The notes under the pieces: generated by a model | What the model was told of the DNA's origin: nothing | Seen by the model: only the letters and a program-made list of their open reading frames with translations | Databases searched by the model: none | Shown here: positions 33,100 through 41,516 of the stretch, piece by piece | How the letters are laid out: each line of letters starts with the position of its first letter | Position numbering within the stretch: position 1 is the first letter of the stretch | Made by a program: the position numbers and the translations under genes | Assembly: GCF_004765805.1 (NCBI RefSeq) | Contig: NZ_SBIU01000004.1 | Coordinates: forward strand, 124,001-188,000 | From: Halorussus halobius | GTDB taxonomy: Archaea > Halobacteriota > Halobacteria > Halobacteriales > Haladaptataceae | Reading direction: 5' to 3' | Length of the DNA: 64,000 nt

Positions 33100-34392
33100 A
33101 TGCGCGTAGACCTCGGTAACGCACTCGCCGGCGTCGCGGAGCCCGGCGTCTCCCGGGCGGCGCTCGACGACCTCGACGAGCGGGTCGCGGACGCCCACGA
33201 GCGAATCGAGCGCGGTCGCGCCGACGCCGAACGCGGGTACGCCGCGCTGAACCTGCCCGAGACGGTCGACCCCGACGAGATACGCCGCGCGGTCGAGCCG
33301 TTCGCCGACGCGGAGGCGATAGTGACCGTCGGCATCGGCGGGTCGGCGCTGGGCGCGGCCACTCTCGCGAGTGCGTTGCCCGCCGAGACGCCCGCGTACT
33401 TCCTCGACAACGTCGACCCCGAACACGTCTCCCGGTTGCTCGACGACCTGCCGCTGGACGCGACCGCCGTGAACGTGGTCTCGCGGTCGGGCACGACCGC
33501 CGAGACGCTCGCGAACTTCCTCGCGGTCCGCGAAGCGATGGCCGACGCGGGCGTCGACTGGACCGACCGCACCTTCGTCACCACCGGGGAGGAGGGCAAC
33601 CTGCGCCGGCTGGCCGAGCGCGAGGACCTGCCCGCGCTCGACGTGCCCGAGGGCGTCCCGGGGCGGTTCTCGGCGCTCTCGACCGTGGGACTGGCGTGTG
33701 CCGCGATTCAGGGGCACGACCTCGACGCGATTCTGGCGGGCGCGAGCGACGAGGGCGACCGGCTCGCGGGCTCGCTGTACGAGAGCCCGGCGTACGCCTA
33801 CGGCGCGACCGCCTACGCCCTCGAAGAGCGCGGCGCGGGCGTGAACGCGATGATGCCCTACGCCGAGTCGCTGGAGACGTTCGCCGAGTGGTTCGCGCAA
33901 CTGTGGGCCGAGAGCCTGGGCAAGGACGGTCGGGGCCAGACCCCGGCCCGCGCGCTGGGCGCGACCGACCAGCACTCCCAGCTCCAGCTCTATCGCGCGG
34001 GGCCTCGGGACAAACTGGTCACGCTCGTCCGGCCCGAGGAGCGTCGCGACCGCGCGATTCCCGAGACCGAACTGGAGGGCCTGTCGTACCTCGGCGGCTC
34101 GACCCTCGGGGACCTGCTCGACGCGGAGTTCGAGGCGACCGAGGCCAGCCTCGCCGAGGCGGGCCGGCCCACCGTCCGGGTCGAGGTCGACCGCGTCGAC
34201 GAGCGCGGGCTGGGCGAACTCCTCTACGGCATGGAGGCCGCCTGCGTGCTGTACGGCGAACTCGCCGAGGTCTCGACGTTCACCCAGCCCGCAGTCGAGT
34301 GGGGCAAGAAGGCGGCGCGCGGGCTGCTCGGCGGCGGCGACTTCGAGGAGGCCGACGCGGTGGCCGACAAGACCACGCTGACGGTGGAGTGA
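33100..34392 (+). CDS. pgi: Glucose-6-phosphate isomerase
   Basis: 430 residues from ATG 33100 (MRVDLGNALAGV), chosen over ATG 33085 because haloarchaeal PGIs begin at this point. Sugar-phosphate-binding SIS-domain motifs are VGIGGSALGA, VSRSGTTAETLANF, and FSALSTVGLACA. The catalytic region has GATDQHSQLQLYRAG. It interconverts glucose-6-P and fructose-6-P; in haloarchaea it serves gluconeogenesis and, near these loci, supplies hexose phosphates for surface glycans. Monocistronic, divergent from the preceding gene. Confidence 0.95.
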   Translation: MRVDLGNALAGVAEPGVSRAALDDLDERVADAHERIERGRADAERGYAALNLPETVDPDEIRRAVEPFADAEAIVTVGIGGSALGAATLASALPAETPAYFLDNVDPEHVSRLLDDLPLDATAVNVVSRSGTTAETLANFLAVREAMADAGVDWTDRTFVTTGEEGNLRRLAEREDLPALDVPEGVPGRFSALSTVGLACAAIQGHDLDAILAGASDEGDRLAGSLYESPAYAYGATAYALEERGAGVNAMMPYAESLETFAEWFAQLWAESLGKDGRGQTPARALGATDQHSQLQLYRAGPRDKLVTLVRPEERRDRAIPETELEGLSYLGGSTLGDLLDAEFEATEASLAEAGRPTVRVEVDRVDERGLGELLYGMEAACVLYGELAEVSTFTQPAVEWGKKAARGLLGGGDFEEADAVADKTTLTVE

Positions 34393-34477
34393 GACCACGC
34401 GGGCGCGGCGGGCCCGTGCGACCGTGGCCGCGCCCGCAAGCGCAGGGCCTTTAGCCCGGCCGTCCCTCGAATCTGGC

Positions 34478-35572
34478 ATGGACGACCGTTCGTCTTCGGC
34501 CGGCGTGGGCGTGGCGCTGGCGGGACTCGCGCTCGTTGCGGCCGCGCTGCCGTGGGACGCCCCGGCCGCCGGTCCCGTCGAGAACGTCCCGCTCGCGGCG
34601 CTCGCCGGGGTCGCGTTCGTCGCGTTCTCGCTGCGACGCCACGGCGTGTTGGCCCGGGGCCCCGGCTCGGTCGTCGCCGGACTCGCGAGCGTCGGCGCGG
34701 TGGGCCTTCTCGGACTGTCCGCCGCCGGCGCGCTGGCGGGCGGAGCGACCGTCCCCTCGTGGTGGGCCGTGGCGTTCGGGCTCGCCGGCGGCGTCGGCGG
34801 CGCAATCGCGGCGTACGGCGACCTCCGGGGATTCCCCGCGTCGCTCGGGCCGGCGGTCAAGGCCGCGTCGTGGGGACTGGCGGTCGGCTATCTCGGGCTG
34901 TTCGCCATCGCGGCGTGGACCAGCCTCCTCCTCGGTGCGGTGTCGGGCGTCGCCGGCGGCGAGCCGGGGACCGCGCTCCAGCAAGTGGTGAGTTCGGTCG
35001 CGCTGGGACTGGGCACCGGGACGGTCGCGCTGGCGTACTTCCGGTGGACCGGCAAGTCGCGGTCGTTCCTCGACGTCGAGTGGCCGAGCCGCCGCGACGC
35101 GGGCTACGCGGTCGGCGGCACGGTCGCACTGGTCGGCTTCCAGTTCGGCGTCTCGGCGCTGTTCGCCCGGCTCGGAGTGGCGACCGCCGACCACAGCGTC
35201 CAGCAGTCGGCCGCCAACGGGAACCCGACGTTCCTGCTGTTGCTCGTCCCGGCGGCGTTCCTGTTGGTCGGTCCCGGCGAGGAACTGCTGTACCGAAACG
35301 TCGTCCAGAAGGACCTGTACGACGCCTTCGGCGAGTGGGGCGCTGTGGCGGTCGGCAGCGCGGTGTTCGCGCTGGCTCACATCCCGGCCTACGCGGCCGG
35401 AGCCAGCCTGTCGGGGCTGGCGACGACGCTCGTGGTCATCCTCGGCCTCTCGGTCGTCCTCGGGGCGACCTACCTGCAGACGGGGAACCTGACGGTCCCG
35501 ATACTCGTCCACGGCGCGTACGACGCCATCACCTTCCTCGTGCTGTACCTCCAGGTGACCGGCGGAGCGTGA
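34478..35572 (+). CDS. CPBP-family intramembrane metalloprotease
   Basis: 364 residues from ATG 34478 with about nine helices. The abortive-infection/CAAX-protease motifs are visible: GPGEELLYRNVVQ (EE-x3-R), FALAHIPAYAAG (His), and VLVHGAYDAITF (third motif with His and Asp). These membrane glutamic proteases process prenylated or other membrane substrates, or give bacteriocin/halocin immunity. No halocin or substrate gene is adjacent, so the role is open. Confidence 0.9.
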   Translation: MDDRSSSAGVGVALAGLALVAAALPWDAPAAGPVENVPLAALAGVAFVAFSLRRHGVLARGPGSVVAGLASVGAVGLLGLSAAGALAGGATVPSWWAVAFGLAGGVGGAIAAYGDLRGFPASLGPAVKAASWGLAVGYLGLFAIAAWTSLLLGAVSGVAGGEPGTALQQVVSSVALGLGTGTVALAYFRWTGKSRSFLDVEWPSRRDAGYAVGGTVALVGFQFGVSALFARLGVATADHSVQQSAANGNPTFLLLLVPAAFLLVGPGEELLYRNVVQKDLYDAFGEWGAVAVGSAVFALAHIPAYAAGASLSGLATTLVVILGLSVVLGATYLQTGNLTVPILVHGAYDAITFLVLYLQVTGGA

Positions 35573-35691
35573 GGCGGGGAACTCGCGCCGTCGGACGAAC
35601 AGTTTGGAATCGGAGGTGTGCCGGACGTCGGTCTCGCGTCGGCTCCGCGTCTGACGTAGATTTAACAGCTTCAAATACTTTCGAAAGTCGC

Positions 35692-35838
35692 ATGGAGCGT
35701 CGCTACGCGATCGACTGCGACGAGGACCTCGCCAGACGCATCGAGGCGCTGGCCCGCGAGTACGACCTCACCACCCAGGAGGTACTCCACCAGCTCGTCG
35801 CGCTGGGCCTCGAGGAGATAGACGGCGAAGACGTCTGA
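35692..35838 (+). CDS. Small ribbon-helix-helix-like protein (48 aa)
   Basis: ATG 35692 to TGA 35836. The product begins MERRYAIDCDEDLARRIEA and continues AREYDLTTQEVLHQLVALGL, a strand-helix-turn-helix pattern typical of short RHH/CopG-type DNA-binding proteins. A tttaac TATA-like box at 35661-35666 lies about 28 nt upstream, supporting a leaderless gene. No toxin partner is adjacent. The closest gene downstream (nob1) is on the other strand. Confidence 0.7.
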   Translation: MERRYAIDCDEDLARRIEALAREYDLTTQEVLHQLVALGLEEIDGEDV

Positions 35839-35926
35839 CCGGCGTTTCAGGCCCGGGAGTCCGGTCGGGCGGGGCGCTCGACTCGGTCGGGCGTCCCGTC
35901 TTTCGGGCGGGCCGGGCGTCTCGCCG

Positions 35927-36391
35927 TCAGGCGTTCGAGGGATTCTTGCGCGTGAGTTCGCTCCCGCAGATGGGACACCGGTCCTTGTTCTCGTCGAACT
36001 CGCGGCCACAGCCCTGACACTGGAACAGCCAGTCGCGCTGCTCCTCGATGCCCTCCTGGGCGATGACGTCGACGCTCACGTCGAGGTGTTCGGCGACGTT
36101 CTGCATCGCGTAGTCGTCGGTGACGAGCGTGGCGTCGAGTTCGAAGGCGGCCGCCACGAGCCGGACGTCGGTGGTCGACAGCGTCGCGAGGTCGCCGACC
36201 TCCTCGGCGGCCCGGCGGACGCGTTCGACCGCGCCGTCCTGGGGAATGTGGATGTGCATCCCCGACCCCTCCATGGCGTCGAAGCGGTAGGCGCTCTCGT
36301 CCTCGAGTTCCTCGCGCACCATCGGGATGGTGGCGATGTCGTCGGTGGTGTGGTACTCCTCGATGAACGCGGAGGCGTCTAGAACGTACAT
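35927..36391 (-). CDS. nob1: Nob1-like PIN-domain endoribonuclease with C-terminal zinc ribbon
   Basis: 154 residues from ATG 36391 (MYVLDASAFIEEY). The PIN domain shows acidic metal ligands in VLDASAF, the TTDVRLVAAAFEL helix, and LVTDDYAMQNVA. The C-terminal rubredoxin-like zinc ribbon has CQGCGREF and CPICGSEL. Nob1 trims the 3' end of 16S rRNA during small-subunit maturation. The gene follows the PRC-barrel gene by 17 bp and the pair is divergent from infB, so this is a translation-related cluster. Confidence 0.9.
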   Translation of the reverse strand: MYVLDASAFIEEYHTTDDIATIPMVREELEDESAYRFDAMEGSGMHIHIPQDGAVERVRRAAEEVGDLATLSTTDVRLVAAAFELDATLVTDDYAMQNVAEHLDVSVDVIAQEGIEEQRDWLFQCQGCGREFDENKDRCPICGSELTRKNPSNA

Positions 36392-36408
36392 GAACCTGAA
36401 AACGAGTG

Positions 36409-36654
36409 TTATCGCTGGACGACGATGTAATCCTTGACCGCCTGCACGCGCTTGACGGGCACCTGGAACCGACCCTCCTCGTCGGAGTCGAACTCCACCG
36501 CGTCGGCGTTCAACCGCTCGTCGGGCTCGACGAGCAGGTCGGCGAGTTCGCCCGTCTTGAGGTCCATCGTGATGTTGTACAGCATGCCGAGCTCCGTCCC
36601 GTCCGACCCCATGACGGCTTTCCCCGAGAGGTTCTCGGCGAGGATTTCTGACAT
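36409..36654 (-). CDS. PRC-barrel domain protein
   Basis: 81 residues forming a single PRC-barrel: MSEILAENLSGKAVMGSDGT, GMLYNITMDLKTGELADLLV, and a final beta segment FQVPVKRVQAVKDYIVVQR. Small PRC-barrel proteins are widespread in archaea with RNA-processing or division-related roles; its exact job is not known. A strong tttatata-type box at 36675-36683 implies leaderless transcription of this gene with nob1. Confidence 0.88.
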   Translation of the reverse strand: MSEILAENLSGKAVMGSDGTELGMLYNITMDLKTGELADLLVEPDERLNADAVEFDSDEEGRFQVPVKRVQAVKDYIVVQR

Positions 36655-36674
36655 ACGGGAGGATACTGAGCGCT

Positions 36675-36683
36675 TCTATATAA
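36675..36683 (-). promoter_or_regulatory. TATA box of the PRC-barrel/nob1 unit
   Basis: The minus strand reads cctttatatagaa, about 21-29 nt upstream of ATG 36654. It is one of the clearest TATA boxes in the window. Confidence 0.65.
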
Positions 36684-36874
36684 AGGACACGGGGCGCGGC
36701 GAGCGGTCGGACGCGGTCCGCGCCGAGCCGGCGCGTCGACGGGCCCCGCCGGGGAGACAGTTCGCCCGCGGCGAGGGCGTCGACGGCCGCGTGACGGCGG
36801 GCCGAGCCTCGCAACAGTTAAATGCCGCGCGAAGTACCGCATTAGTAAGAGACCTTCTCTCCCCGGTGGTAGCT

Positions 36875-38677
36875 ATGTCAGACACCGATACACGCCAGAA
36901 CGAAACGGGTCTACGCACGCCCATCGTCGCCGTCCTGGGACACGTGGACCACGGCAAGACCAGTCTACTCGACGAGATTCGCGGCTCGACCGTCATCGAG
37001 GGCGAGGCGGGAGCCATCACCCAGCACATCGGCGCGACCGCCATCCCGCTCGACGTGGTGTCGAAAGTCGCGGGCAGCCTGGTGAACCCCGACGACTTCG
37101 ACCTGCCGGGGCTGCTGTTTATCGACACGCCCGGCCACCACTCGTTCACCACGCTGCGCTCGCGCGGGGGCGCGCTCGCGGACATCGCCATCCTCGTGGT
37201 GGACGTCAACGACGGCTTCCAGCCCCAGACGCTCGAAGCCATCGACATCCTCAAGCGGACCGAGACGCCGTTCGTGGTGGCCGCCAACAAGATCGACACC
37301 GTACCGGGGTGGAAGCCCAACGAGGACGCGCCCATCCAGCAGACGTACGACGCCCAGAGCGACCGGGCGCGCTCGAAACTCGACGAGCAACTGTACGAGA
37401 TAATCGGCGAGTTGAGCGACGAGGGCTTCTCGGCCGACATGTACTGGCGCGTCCAGGACTTCCGGGGCAACATCGGCGTGGTGCCGGTCAGCGCCGAGAC
37501 CGGCGAGGGCGTCCCGGACGTGCTGACCGTCCTGATGGGGCTGGCCCAGCGCTACCTCAAGGAGGACATGGCCATCGACGTCTCGGGGCCGGGCGCGGGC
37601 ACCGTCCTCGAAGTCAAAGACGAGAAGGGGTTCGGCAAGACCCTCGACGTGGTGCTGTACGACGGGACCGTCCAGGAGGACGAGACCATCGTCGTCGGCG
37701 CGAAAAACGACCCCATCGTGACCGAGGTGCGCGCGCTCCTCAAGCCCCGCGACCTCGAGGAGATACGCACCGAGGACCGGTTCGAGAAGGTCAGGGAAAT
37801 CGCGGCCGCCTCGGGGGTGAAAATCGCCGCGCCCGACCTCGACGACGCGATGGCGGGCGCACCCGTCCGAGTCGTTCGGGACCGCGACCTCGACGACGTC
37901 GTCGCCGAGGTCCGGGCGGAACTCTCCGAGATAGAGGTCGCGACCGAAGAGCAGGGCATCGTCGTCAAAGCCGACACCCTCGGAAGTCTGGAGGCCATCG
38001 CGAGCGCGCTCGAGGAGGCCGAGATTCCGGTCATGCGCGCGGAGGTCGGCGACGTCGCCCCGCGGGACGTGAGCGTGGCCTCGACCGCCGAGGAGGACAA
38101 ACACCGGACCATCCTCGCGTTCAACGTCGACGTGCTGAGCGACGCGGCCGAGCAGGCCGAGCGCGACGCCGTGAACCTCTTCGAGAGCGACGTCATCTAC
38201 CGACTGGTCGAGGAGTACGAGGACCACGTCGCGGAACTCGAACGCGCCCAGCAGGAGACCGTCCTCGAGAACATCACCCGGCCCGCCCGGTTCCAGATTC
38301 TGCCCGACCACACCTTCCGCCAGAACGACCCCGCCGTGGTCGGCGTCGAGGTGCTGTCGGGCACCGTCCGGAAGAACTCCAACGTGGCGCTGTTCGAGGG
38401 CAACGAACCCGACCGGGTCGGCCAGCTCAAGGGCATCCAGGAGCAGGGCGAGGACGTCGACGAGGCCCGGCGGGGCGACCGCGTGTCCGTCGCCATCGAC
38501 GGCCCGACGGTCGGCCGCCAGATAGAGGAGGGCGACGAACTCTGGACCGAAATTCCCGAGAAGCACGCCAAGATTCTCGAACAGGAGTTGTCCGAGGACA
38601 TCCCGGTCGACGAGCTGGAGACGCTCAACGCGTATCTGGACAAGCGGCGCAAGCGCGACCCGTTCTGGGGCAAGTGA
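36875..38677 (+). CDS. infB: Archaeal translation initiation factor aIF5B
   Basis: 600 residues, the usual archaeal length, with no intein. G-domain motifs: G1 GHVDHGKT, G3 DTPGHHSF, and G4 NKID. Then domain II ([17 protein letters not shown]), domain III, and C-terminal domain IV ending [13 protein letters not shown]. aIF5B is the GTPase that promotes subunit joining and initiator tRNA positioning. ATG 36875 fits the conserved N-terminus [15 protein letters not shown] gttaaatg box lies near 36815-36822. Confidence 0.96.
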   Translation: MSDTDTRQNETGLRTPIVAVLGHVDHGKTSLLDEIRGSTVIEGEAGAITQHIGATAIPLDVVSKVAGSLVNPDDFDLPGLLFIDTPGHHSFTTLRSRGGALADIAILVVDVNDGFQPQTLEAIDILKRTETPFVVAANKIDTVPGWKPNEDAPIQQTYDAQSDRARSKLDEQLYEIIGELSDEGFSADMYWRVQDFRGNIGVVPVSAETGEGVPDVLTVLMGLAQRYLKEDMAIDVSGPGAGTVLEVKDEKGFGKTLDVVLYDGTVQEDETIVVGAKNDPIVTEVRALLKPRDLEEIRTEDRFEKVREIAAASGVKIAAPDLDDAMAGAPVRVVRDRDLDDVVAEVRAELSEIEVATEEQGIVVKADTLGSLEAIASALEEAEIPVMRAEVGDVAPRDVSVASTAEEDKHRTILAFNVDVLSDAAEQAERDAVNLFESDVIYRLVEEYEDHVAELERAQQETVLENITRPARFQILPDHTFRQNDPAVVGVEVLSGTVRKNSNVALFEGNEPDRVGQLKGIQEQGEDVDEARRGDRVSVAIDGPTVGRQIEEGDELWTEIPEKHAKILEQELSEDIPVDELETLNAYLDKRRKRDPFWGK

Positions 38678-38714
38678 GCGAGGGGCAAGGACGACCCGCC
38701 GACCGCGGTGAATT

Positions 38715-38726
38715 CCCGCCGGCGGG
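38715..38726. terminator. Palindrome downstream of infB, possible terminator
   Basis: CCCGCC-GGCGGG is a perfect 12-bp palindrome 38 bp after the infB stop. A T-rich stretch (gttttcg and ttgtttat) follows 20-40 bp later. Archaeal termination depends more on T-tracts than hairpins, so the palindrome itself may be incidental. Confidence 0.35.
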
Positions 38727-38921
38727 ATTCCGCACTTGAAAGTTCGGCTCGTTTTCGTCATTGTTTATCCAACTTCCTGCGTGAACTTTCGGGGAGAAAC
38801 CAACCGCCACTACCGCTAGAAATATACGGTTTCGTGCGTTCTCGCCCGGATTTAAACCGAGTAAACGTCACAAACGAAAACGGTCCTTGAAGTGAGAGCC
38901 GTGGCTCACCGCCGACTGGAC

Positions 38922-39878
38922 ATGACTCGAACGACGCGACGACGGTTCCTGACGGCATCGCTCGCAACGGTCGGCGCGACCGCCCTCCCCGCGACCGGGA
39001 CGGCGGCCGCGGCCGAGACGGACTGGACAATCGCCGAGACGCCGACCGGTAACACCCTCCACGACGTGAAACACACCGACGGCGGCGCGTACGCGATCGG
39101 CGGGGGCGGCGTCGCCCTCGAACGCACCGCGAAGGGCTGGCGGAAGGCGTTCGACGGCGGGGTCACCGGCAACGGCAACTCGCTGTTCGGCGCGGACGTG
39201 ACCGACGACGGCGAGCGCCTCTGGCTGGTCGGGGCGAGCGGCGCGGTCGGCGAGTACGACGTCGAGACCGGCGTGCTCTACGACCACTCCGCGCCCACGG
39301 GCAGCACGAACAACTTCAACGACGTGGCCGTGACGGGCGAGGCCGGCGAGGCCGACGTCTACGTGGCGGGCGACTCGGGCAAACTGTACTACAGCTTCGA
39401 GAACGGCGCGTCCCAGACGTGGGACTACCTCACGCCCGGCAGCGGCTCGGCGCTGTCGGCCGTCGACTTCCACGGCGCGCGCTCCGGCCACGTCGTGGAC
39501 ACGAACCAGCGCGCCTACGCGACCGACGACGGCACGACGTGGAACGGCATCGGCATCGCCGACGCGAACGTCAACTTCTACGGCGTGGACAGCCACGCCG
39601 CCGACGACGTGTGGGTCTCGGGCGGTGGCGGCATGGTCTTCCACTGGGACGGCGCGAACTGGACGCCCGAGAGCCTCGGCGACGCCGGACTCCGGGACCT
39701 CGCGGTCGCGGGCGACGGCGAGGACGGACTCGCCGTCGGGGGCGGCGGGAAGGTGTTCGACCTGACCGACGCCACGTGGACCCAGGACGCCACGCCGACC
39801 GGCGAGAACCTCCAGGCCGTGGTCCGGGGCTCGACCGACGTCGCGGTCGGAGCCGGCGGCACGGTCCTCGAACGATAG
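38922..39878 (+). CDS. Tat-exported beta-propeller-like protein
   Basis: 318 residues from ATG 38922. The signal peptide has the twin-arginine motif TTRRRFLTASLA, a hydrophobic core and an Ala-rich cleavage region (TGTAAAAETD). The mature part is built of repeats with GGGG-x-x (AIGGGGVALERT, VSGGGGMVFHWDG, AVGGGGKVFDLTD, AVGAGGTVLER), resembling photosystem-stability-factor/BNR-type propeller blades of about 40-50 residues. Probably a secreted or surface-bound structural or binding protein. GTG 38892 is an alternative start closer to the tttaaa box at 38852-38857. Confidence 0.8.
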   Translation: MTRTTRRRFLTASLATVGATALPATGTAAAAETDWTIAETPTGNTLHDVKHTDGGAYAIGGGGVALERTAKGWRKAFDGGVTGNGNSLFGADVTDDGERLWLVGASGAVGEYDVETGVLYDHSAPTGSTNNFNDVAVTGEAGEADVYVAGDSGKLYYSFENGASQTWDYLTPGSGSALSAVDFHGARSGHVVDTNQRAYATDDGTTWNGIGIADANVNFYGVDSHAADDVWVSGGGGMVFHWDGANWTPESLGDAGLRDLAVAGDGEDGLAVGGGGKVFDLTDATWTQDATPTGENLQAVVRGSTDVAVGAGGTVLER

Positions 39879-40090
39879 CCGCGGTCCGCGTCGCCAGCGA
39901 CGGGCGAGCCGTCCGGTCCGGCAGTCGGTCGACGACCGCGGGTCCTATCGCCGAGCGCTGTTCTCGAGGGCCGCCCGGCGACCCGCCGTGGGCCCGAGAC
40001 TCGTCGGAAAAGAGCGAAGCGAGCGTGCCGGTCGACGGGACGACCCCCGAGCTGGCAGCGTAGAGTGGGACCGACGCCGTCCCGGGCCCG

Positions 40091-40483
40091 TCACCGCGCG
40101 GTCGGGGGGACGTCGTCGCCCAGCATCTGCTTGACCTGCAGCGCCGCGCTCGCGGCGAGGCCGCGCGCGACCTCGCCCTCCTCGTGGGTGTCGAGCTCGT
40201 CGCCGTCGAAGTCGTCGCCGTCGGGCTGGAAGCCCGCGCTGACCGGGTGGCCGACCGGCGGCTGGACCGACACCTGGGCCTGCGGGCCGTTGCCGTCGTC
40301 CGAGACGGTCGAACCGACGACGTACTCGTCGGGGAGGAACTCGCGGGTCTGCGTGGCGATGGTCGTGATGCTGGTCCGGAGCGACTCCTTCTGTTCGGGC
40401 GAGAGGTCGGGCACGTCGGCGTTCGCGCGCTGGCCGGCGTCGGTCACGCCCGGGACGCCGCCGTAGGGGTTGTTCCCGTTCAT
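40091..40483 (-). CDS. Conserved haloarchaeal protein (DUF5811-like, 130 aa)
   Basis: 130 residues, acidic, starting MNGNNPYGGVPGVTDAG. Contains a helix LSPEQKESLRTSITTIATQT and a beta segment EYVVGSTVSDDGNGPQAQVS that ends in VKQMLGDDVPPTAR. I believe this is the haloarchaea-specific DUF5811 family; function unknown. A ttttat TATA-like box at 40513-40518 is about 30 nt upstream of ATG 40483, so the gene is likely leaderless and monocistronic. Confidence 0.75.
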   Translation of the reverse strand: MNGNNPYGGVPGVTDAGQRANADVPDLSPEQKESLRTSITTIATQTREFLPDEYVVGSTVSDDGNGPQAQVSVQPPVGHPVSAGFQPDGDDFDGDELDTHEEGEVARGLAASAALQVKQMLGDDVPPTAR

Positions 40484-40895
40484 CTAACGCACGTCCATAG
40501 TGGCCCGAGGGGATAAAAGCTCTTGCCTGCGGCAGGTGAGGAGGACGGCGCGGGATTCCGAGCGCGATGCACTCGGACCCCTGGAATCTGCTCTCAGCAC
40601 CGGAGCCCGGCACCTGCTCTTTGGCTCGTTATCCGCTCTCCGACTGTGTCCGACCGCCGGCGCGCGAGCGACGCGAGGGAGATGTGAGACGCGCTCCAAT
40701 CGTGGGATTGCGGTGTCTCACGGGTCGAGACAACAGCTAGCCTTCCCGGCCCGCCGGTCCCCGATGGCCGTGTCGAAGAAGTAGCATCTGTCGGGACGGA
40801 CGAGTAACCGCGAAATCGCGCCACGGGCGCGGTGACGGCAGCGCGCGCCGCGCGGAAACGTCGCCGGCCGCGGGAACGGCCGAATAACGAACTGG
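40484..40895. other. Intergenic region with nested hairpin and a GCTAGC site
   Basis: About 410 bp between the pdaD stop and the DUF5811-like promoter. A nested inverted repeat GTGAGAC...GTCTCAC (40684-40690 with 40715-40721) encloses an inner CAATC/GATTG hairpin. A GCTAGC site at 40736-40741, read on the minus strand as gctagctgttg, belongs to the dispersed motif discussed in the findings. No tRNA or convincing ORF. Confidence 0.55.
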
Positions 40896-41372
40896 CTACA
40901 GAATCGGCTCGCTCTCGCCGTAGGCCGCCACCACGACCGCCCCGCCGTAGGTGCCCGACTCGACGTCGACGCTGGCGGTCTCGACCCGCTCGTCGGCCGC
41001 CGACCACTCCCGGAGGTCCAGGCCCGCTTCGAGTCCCACTCGGACGCGCTCGGCGACGTCCCCGGGGTCGGTCTCGCCCGCCGCCTCGTAGAACAGCCCC
41101 GGGTCGCCGTCGCCGGTCGCCCACCCGAGCGCGGCCGAGACGCGGCCGGGACCCGCGCGAGTCGCTCGGGCCTGTACGACCGTGAGGCGCTGGCCCGCCG
41201 GTCCGAGGTCCGGGGCCGTGCCGACCGACGCCACCTCGGCGTCGGCCGGGACGACCGACGAGACCGTCACGAGGTTGTAGTCGTGGAGGTTGGCGTCCGC
41301 GAGCGCCGCGTCGTAGGCGGCCAGTTCCGTGGGGCCGGTTCCGGTTCCCCGCGCCACCCGAATCGTGCTCAT
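40896..41372 (-). CDS. pdaD: Pyruvoyl-dependent arginine decarboxylase
   Basis: 158 residues from ATG 41372 (MSTIRVARGTGTGPTELAAY). The self-cleavage region is NLVTVSSVVPADAE, with Ser-Ser as the expected processing site that generates the pyruvoyl group. LTVVQARATRAGPGRVSAALGW and the YEAAG segment complete the fold. The enzyme decarboxylates arginine to agmatine, needed in archaea for polyamines and for agmatidine in tRNA-Ile. A cttac box about 30 nt upstream (41399-41403) fits a leaderless start. Confidence 0.9.
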   Translation of the reverse strand: MSTIRVARGTGTGPTELAAYDAALADANLHDYNLVTVSSVVPADAEVASVGTAPDLGPAGQRLTVVQARATRAGPGRVSAALGWATGDGDPGLFYEAAGETDPGDVAERVRVGLEAGLDLREWSAADERVETASVDVESGTYGGAVVVAAYGESEPIL

Positions 41373-41516
41373 GGTCGGGTCAAGCGGGCCGGCGCTGTAA
41401 GGGATTCCGGTTCGACTCGTCGCACGACTCCGTGACGGTCCCTGCTGTGGGACGCGGACGAGTTCCGGAACCCCGATTCCGAATGACAAAGGCTTACGGC
41501 GCGGCTTTCCATACGG

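Noticed and set aside
36875-38677. Possible intein in aIF5B
   Set aside because: The G-domain motifs are contiguous and the length of 600 residues is normal.
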